From assembly GCA_964452915.1 (NCBI GenBank), contig CAYVNW010000065.1, positions 1 to 8,092 of the forward strand: a DNA stretch of 8,092 bases. Direction: 5' to 3'. The stretch is from Colivivens sp964452915 (GTDB lineage Bacteria; Bacteroidota; Bacteroidia; Bacteroidales; Bacteroidaceae). The notes under the pieces are model-generated. The model worked only from the letters and a program-made list of their open reading frames with translations, did no database searches and was not told the origin of the DNA. Position numbers and translations under genes: made by a program. Shown here in pieces: positions 7,701-8,092 of the stretch (positions are counted from its first letter, which is position 1; every line of letters begins with the position of its first letter).

Positions 7701-7942
7701 AAAAGGAAGGACTCAACGTTATGGACATGATCGCACAGCATAAGTTCGAACTTATAATCAACGTACCTAAAAACCAGACAAAGCGTGAGCTCACCAATGG
7801 TTATAAGATACGTCGTGCGGCTATCGATCACAACATACCACTGATGACAAACGCACGATTGGCAAAAGCGTTCATCGAAGCCTTTACTGACAAGAGCCTC
7901 GAAGACTTGCAAATTAAGAGTTGGCAAGAGTACGTAAAGTAA
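4724..7942 (+). CDS. carB: Carbamoyl-phosphate synthase large subunit
   Basis: CarB uses ammonia passed from the glutaminase CarA, bicarbonate and two ATP to make carbamoyl phosphate for pyrimidine and arginine synthesis. From the ATG at 4724 the product is 1072 residues, the usual length. The carboxy-phosphate half (1 to about 400) has LGSGALKIGQAGEFDYSGSQ and ATP-site residues R127, R167, E211, H239, Q280, E294, N296 and R298. An oligomerisation region spans about 400-555. The carbamoyl-phosphate half (about 556-930) has R673, R713, E759, E761, H786, Q827, E839, N841 and R843. An MGS-like allosteric domain (about 937-1072) has THGTA at 971-975. A TTG at 4679 could extend the frame by 15 residues, but that overlaps the promoter -7 box, so it cannot be the start. 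No carA is adjacent, and a terminator follows, so carB seems monocistronic here. Many segments resemble animal CAD/CPS1 more than E. coli CarB. Uncertainty is only about which pathway it mainly serves. Confidence 0.97.
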   Translation: MDKQLKKVLVLGSGALKIGQAGEFDYSGSQALKALREEGVSSVLVNPNIATIQTSEGIADKVYFLPVTPFFVTGIIKKERPDGILLAFGGQTALNCGTELFLNGTLKEYGVKVLGTSVEAIMNTEDRDLFVKQLNKIDIKTPVSHAVENMDDAIKSAREIGYPVMIRSAYALGGLGSGICPDEKAFKQLAESAFTFAPQILVEESLKGWKEIEFECIRDKNDHCFTVASMENFDPLGIHTGESIVVAPTCSLTDEQVKLLQDLTIKTVRHLDIVGECNIQFAFNAETNDYRVIEINARLSRSSALASKATGYPLAFVAAKIALGYTLDQIGEMGTTNSAYVAPQLDYMICKIPRWDLTKFSGVSRRIGSSMKSVGEIMSIGRSFEEMIQKGLRMIGQGMHGFVGNDHIKFDNLDYELSHPTDLRIFAIAQALEEGYTVDRIEELTKIDTWFISRLKHIVDLKHKLQLLNSLEEITPEFMREVKACGFSDFQIARFVLKPSGNMEAENLKVREYRKEMNILPAVKRINTVASEHPELTNYLYMTYGTTGYDVNYYHNEKSVVVLGSGAYRIGSSVEFDWCSVNAINTARKLGYKSIMINYNPETVSTDYDMCDRLYFDELSFERVLDVIDLEQPRGVIVSVGGQIPNNLAMKLYRQDVPILGTSPISIDRAENRNKFSAMLDKLGIDQPAWRALTSHDDIKEFVKEVGYPVLVRPSYVLSGAAMNVCYSDEELDRFLNMATEVSKDYPVVVSQFMQDTKEIEFDAVAQQGEIVEYAISEHIEFAGVHSGDATLVFPAQQIYYSTIRQLKKISRQIAKELNISGPFNIQYLAKGPIVRVIECNLRASRSFPFVSKILKHNLIDTATRIMLDAPYTKPDKSEFDIDRIGVKASQFSFARLQNADPVLGVDMSSTGEVGCLGDDMNEALLNALIATGNKLPKKSILISSGGARGKMDLLDACKKLQAKHYDIFATHGTAKYLNENGVKATEVAWPDEKEGLNVMDMIAQHKFELIINVPKNQTKRELTNGYKIRRAAIDHNIPLMTNARLAKAFIEAFTDKSLEDLQIKSWQEYVK

Positions 7943-7961
7943 TAAAACATCATTAATTATA

Positions 7962-8000
7962 AGAAGAGGATGTATCAAAATTCTGATACATCCTCTTTTC
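7962..8000 (+). terminator. Rho-independent terminator of carB
   Basis: A perfect 14-bp inverted repeat, AAGAGGATGTATCA at 7964-7977 and its complement at 7984-7997, encloses a 6-nt loop (AAATTC, 7978-7983). A G-T and an A-T pair can extend the stem to 16 bp. The 3' arm ends in CTCTTTT, which supplies a short U tract. It lies 19 bp after the carB stop and should end the carB transcript. On the opposite strand no T-run follows the stem, so it is mainly a + strand terminator. Confidence 0.9.
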
Positions 8001-8037
8001 CTTTCGAAAAGATTCAACTGTGGTGTGTATCCATGAA

Positions 8038-8092
8038 CTTCATGGCATAACTTCATGGGCTTCATGGCATAACTTCATGGGCTTCATGGCAT
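8038..8092. repeat. 22-bp tandem repeat, 2.5 copies, continues past window end
   Basis: A 22-bp unit is repeated exactly at 8038-8059 and 8060-8081, with the first 11 bp of a third copy at 8082-8092 where the window ends. Each unit holds two CTTCATGG cores spaced alternately 13 and 9 bp apart (cores start at 8038, 8051, 8060, 8073 and 8082). Just before it, CCATGAA at 8031-8037 forms a near-perfect palindrome with TTCATGG at 8039-8045. The unit is not a multiple of three, so it is not a coding repeat. The copies are identical and directly adjoining, without spacers. Confidence 0.9.

Noticed and set aside
7655..8065. Minus-strand open frame of 136 codons spanning the carB 3' end, terminator and repeats
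   Set aside because: Most of it is antisense to carB, and it runs through the terminator hairpin and into the tandem repeat; no protein-like pattern is present.
8031..8092. CRISPR array
   Set aside because: The 22-bp units are directly adjoining with no unique spacers, and no cas gene is present.

Overview
The window looks like chromosomal core DNA from a member of the Bacteroidota, most likely order Bacteroidales (Bacteroides/Prevotella/Muribaculaceae-like). The reasons are a textbook Bacteroidetes promoter (ATTG, 20 bp, TAACTTTG) in front of carB, little use of strong Shine-Dalgarno sequences, a Wzi-type capsule-assembly porin-like protein next to a short lipoprotein, moderate-to-low GC, and the gene order coiled coil - zapA - rny. 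All recognised genes lie on the + strand. No transposase, integrase, CRISPR array, tRNA or rRNA is visible.

Layout: (a) 2-971 holds three short, closely spaced genes: an unrecognised basic protein at the window edge, a coiled-coil protein, and the FtsZ-ring regulator ZapA. (b) 972-1093 is an intergenic region with an interrupted hairpin and a possible promoter, leading into RNase Y (rny, 514 aa). (c) 2648-4569 is a Wzi-family outer-membrane protein 9 bp after rny, followed by a small lipoprotein whose start overlaps the wzi stop as ATGA; rny-wzi-lipoprotein is therefore probably one transcript. (d) 4570-4723 is a spacer with a strong predicted promoter. (e) 4724-7942 is a full-length carbamoyl-phosphate synthase large subunit (carB, 1072 aa) with all ATP-site residues I could check in both halves. 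(f) 7943-8092 has a strong intrinsic terminator followed by a 22-bp tandem repeat that runs off the window end.

The genes combine three themes: cell division and envelope-attached RNA decay (coiled coil, ZapA, RNase Y), surface polysaccharide and envelope (Wzi, lipoprotein), and carbamoyl phosphate supply for pyrimidines and arginine (CarB, as a separate transcription unit). I see no wholly new system. The most interesting points are that CarB, and especially its C-terminal allosteric domain, resembles animal CAD/CPS1 rather than E. coli CarB; that the coiled-coil gene beside zapA could be a ZapB-like partner; the hairpin before rny; and the iteron-like repeats after the carB terminator.
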